A stretch of DNA of 6,716 bases, taken from NCBI GenBank assembly GCA_023415055.1, contig JAEZLZ010000089.1, positions 1 through 6,716 on the forward strand, written 5' to 3'. This stretch comes from Bacillota bacterium (GTDB taxonomy: Bacteria > Bacillota > Clostridia > Lachnospirales > Lachnospiraceae). Of this stretch, positions 5,299 through 6,716 are shown one piece after another. Position numbers and translations under genes: made by a program. The notes beneath the pieces were generated by a model. It saw only the letters and a program-made list of their open reading frames with translations, had not been told where the DNA came from and made no database searches. Positions within the stretch are counted from its first letter, which is position 1. Every line of letters begins with the position of its first letter.

Positions 5299-6716
5299 CT
5301 ATTTGGTACCATGCTTTTTCGCAGGTCGATTCTCTCTCTTGGTAAAGAGCATTTCAAAGGAATAGATTGCATGCTGGCGTACAGCTTCCGGTTCGATAAT
5401 ACTATCTACATAACCACGTTTTGCAGCGGCTTCTGCACTGGATTGAAGCTTTTCATATTCTGCAGCTTTTTCCTTCACTGCCTCAGCACTATCGCCATCA
5501 CAGATAATCTGAGCAGCAAGCTGAGCATCCATCATACCGATCTGAGCAGTAGGCAGTGCAAATACCATATCCGCTCCGATATGCTTAGAGTTCATGCTAA
5601 TATACGCTGAACCAAAGGCTTTTCCGATAATAAAGTTAACCTTCGGAACAGTTGCATTTGCAAAGGCATAGGTTAATTTCGCGGATGCATTTGCAATTGT
5701 TTTCTCTTCTTCTACGGTTGCTTTATAACCATTTACATTGGTAAGCGTTAATAAAGGGATATTAAAAGCATCACAGAAATTAACAAAGCGGGTTGCTTTA
5801 TCGCAGCCTGCACTTGTCAGACCTCCGTCAAACTTTTCAACTGCTTTACCTGTTGCATCCTTAATCTCAGTACGGTTTGCAACTGCACCAACAGTCATAC
5901 CATTCAGGCGGATGAAACCAGTTACCATTTCCTTTGCGTATTCCGGTTTAACTTCAAATAAGAAATTATCATCGGAAATATCCTTCAGTGCTTTGGCGGC
6001 ATCGGTCAATTCCTCACTAAACTGGCTTAACTGGCGGTTAAGATCATCATCACATTCATCGTAAGAAGCATCATCCTCATTATTAGTAGGCAGAATGGAA
6101 ATTAATTCACGGATTTGATTTAATACCTCCTCTTCGGAACCAATATAATCAACATTACCGTTCTTTGCTTGGTAGGTGGCTGCAGCTGTATCACATTTTT
6201 CTTTATAATTAGCAGCCAGGGAATTCGGAGAATTAACAAATAATTTTGCTTTCTTTCCCTCCATAAATGAAAAATCACTTAAAGAAGTCATCACAGCTAA
6301 GCCACCGCCTGCATTACCAAAAACAGCGGTGATCTGAGGAATAATTCCGGAAGCAGTCGTTTGCTTCAGGTAAATATTACCAAAGCCATTCAGAGCATCG
6401 GTAGCTTCCTGTAATCTCATTCCGGTTGAATCAATCAGACCAATCACAGGGGCACCTACTTTAAGTGCTAGATCGTAAATATTAACTATTTTTTTTGCGT
6501 GCATTTCACCGACGGAGCCACCCATGGATGTTGCATCTTGACTATATACATAAACAAGATTTCCATTGATCACGCCATATCCGGTAATTACGCCGTCAGC
6601 AGGAGCTTCCTTCTGCTGTAAATTAAAGTCTGTACTTCTTTTTGTAACGAAAGCGCCGACTTCAACAAAACTATTGTCGTCAAGCAAAGAAGTAATTCTT
6701 TCTCTTGCTGACAGTT
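5299..6716 (-). CDS. Acyl-CoA carboxyltransferase subunit (MmdA/PccB/12S type), 5' end beyond window
   Basis: This subunit transfers CO2 between carboxybiotin and an acyl-CoA such as propionyl/methylmalonyl-CoA, through two crotonase-like domains. The frame is open to the right edge; 471 codons are visible. Numbered from the first full codon, ARERITSLLDD (3-13) is the typical N-terminal family motif. Other matches are SMGGSVGEMHAKK (63-75, first oxyanion loop), FGNAGGG (132-138), FIRLNGMTVGAVAN (267-280), and GKAFGSAYISMNSKHIGAD (364-382, second oxyanion loop). The lost 5' part is probably short, since relatives have about 470-515 residues. A TTG at 6685-6687 could be mistaken for the start, but the conserved ARERI motif lies upstream of it. 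The segment usually resembling D-x-PGF-x-PG reads NVNGYKATVEEE (326-337), so this is a divergent branch and the acyl-CoA substrate cannot be named. It is the first visible gene of the operon. Confidence 0.92.
   Translation of the reverse strand, partial: LSARERITSLLDDNSFVEVGAFVTKRSTDFNLQQKEAPADGVITGYGVINGNLVYVYSQDATSMGGSVGEMHAKKIVNIYDLALKVGAPVIGLIDSTGMRLQEATDALNGFGNIYLKQTTASGIIPQITAVFGNAGGGLAVMTSLSDFSFMEGKKAKLFVNSPNSLAANYKEKCDTAAATYQAKNGNVDYIGSEEEVLNQIRELISILPTNNEDDASYDECDDDLNRQLSQFSEELTDAAKALKDISDDNFLFEVKPEYAKEMVTGFIRLNGMTVGAVANRTEIKDATGKAVEKFDGGLTSAGCDKATRFVNFCDAFNIPLLTLTNVNGYKATVEEEKTIANASAKLTYAFANATVPKVNFIIGKAFGSAYISMNSKHIGADMVFALPTAQIGMMDAQLAAQIICDGDSAEAVKEKAAEYEKLQSSAEAAAKRGYVDSIIEPEAVRQHAIYSFEMLFTKRENRPAKKHGTK

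Noticed and set aside
5311..6064. Open frames on the plus strand across the carboxyltransferase gene (5311-5610, 5738-6064)
   Set aside because: They are antisense shadows of a well-supported coding region and have no family resemblance.
6685..6687. TTG as the start codon of the carboxyltransferase
   Set aside because: The frame stays open to the window edge, and the family motif ARERI is encoded upstream of it, so the real start is outside the window.
1..6716. A new multi-gene defence, mobile or CRISPR-type system
   Set aside because: All genes belong to recognised families for protein targeting, ribosome structure, carboxyl transfer and phosphorelay. No array of repeats with spacers, recombinase, nuclease or reverse transcriptase is present.

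Overview
The window looks like chromosome from a low-to-mid GC Gram-positive anaerobe, most probably a Lachnospiraceae-type clostridium. The evidence is the ylxM-ffh-rpsP gene order, strong GGAGG-type ribosome binding sites, consensus sigma-A promoters, and a biotin-dependent carboxyltransferase operon of the type common in that family. Every gene I can support lies on the minus strand, so transcription runs from high to low coordinates. The species assignment is inference from gene content.

Right part (6716 down to 2850): an operon of biotin-dependent carboxyl-transfer subunits. In transcription order it holds an acyl-CoA carboxyltransferase (12S/MmdA/PccB type, start beyond the right edge), a small membrane-anchored OadG-like subunit, a biotin carrier protein, and a pyruvate/oxaloacetate carboxyltransferase (5S/OadA type). 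Together they resemble a transcarboxylase or Na+-pump decarboxylase: the carrier shuttles CO2 on biotin between the two carboxyltransferases and OadG would tether the complex to the membrane. No Na+-pumping beta subunit and no biotin carboxylase is seen. A 117-bp imperfect palindrome sits between the biotin carrier and OadA genes and is the most unusual structure here.

Middle (2849 down to 1936): two non-coding stretches around one small gene for a stand-alone histidine phosphotransfer (HPt) protein. The HPt gene has its own consensus promoter and an approximately 180-nt leader containing a short tandem repeat that forms chained micro-ORFs. A 61-bp inverted-repeat element lies between the oad-type operon and this promoter.

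Left part (1935 down to 1): ylxM, ffh and the first 42 codons of rpsP, forming the signal recognition particle/ribosomal protein S16 operon. Its consensus promoter overlaps a near-perfect inverted repeat at the predicted transcription start.

The coding content is largely conventional. I found no CRISPR array, phage, transposase, toxin-antitoxin or defence genes. The points worth a second look are the palindrome inside the carboxyltransferase operon, the operator-like repeat at the ylxM promoter, and the subunit composition of the carboxyltransferase complex.
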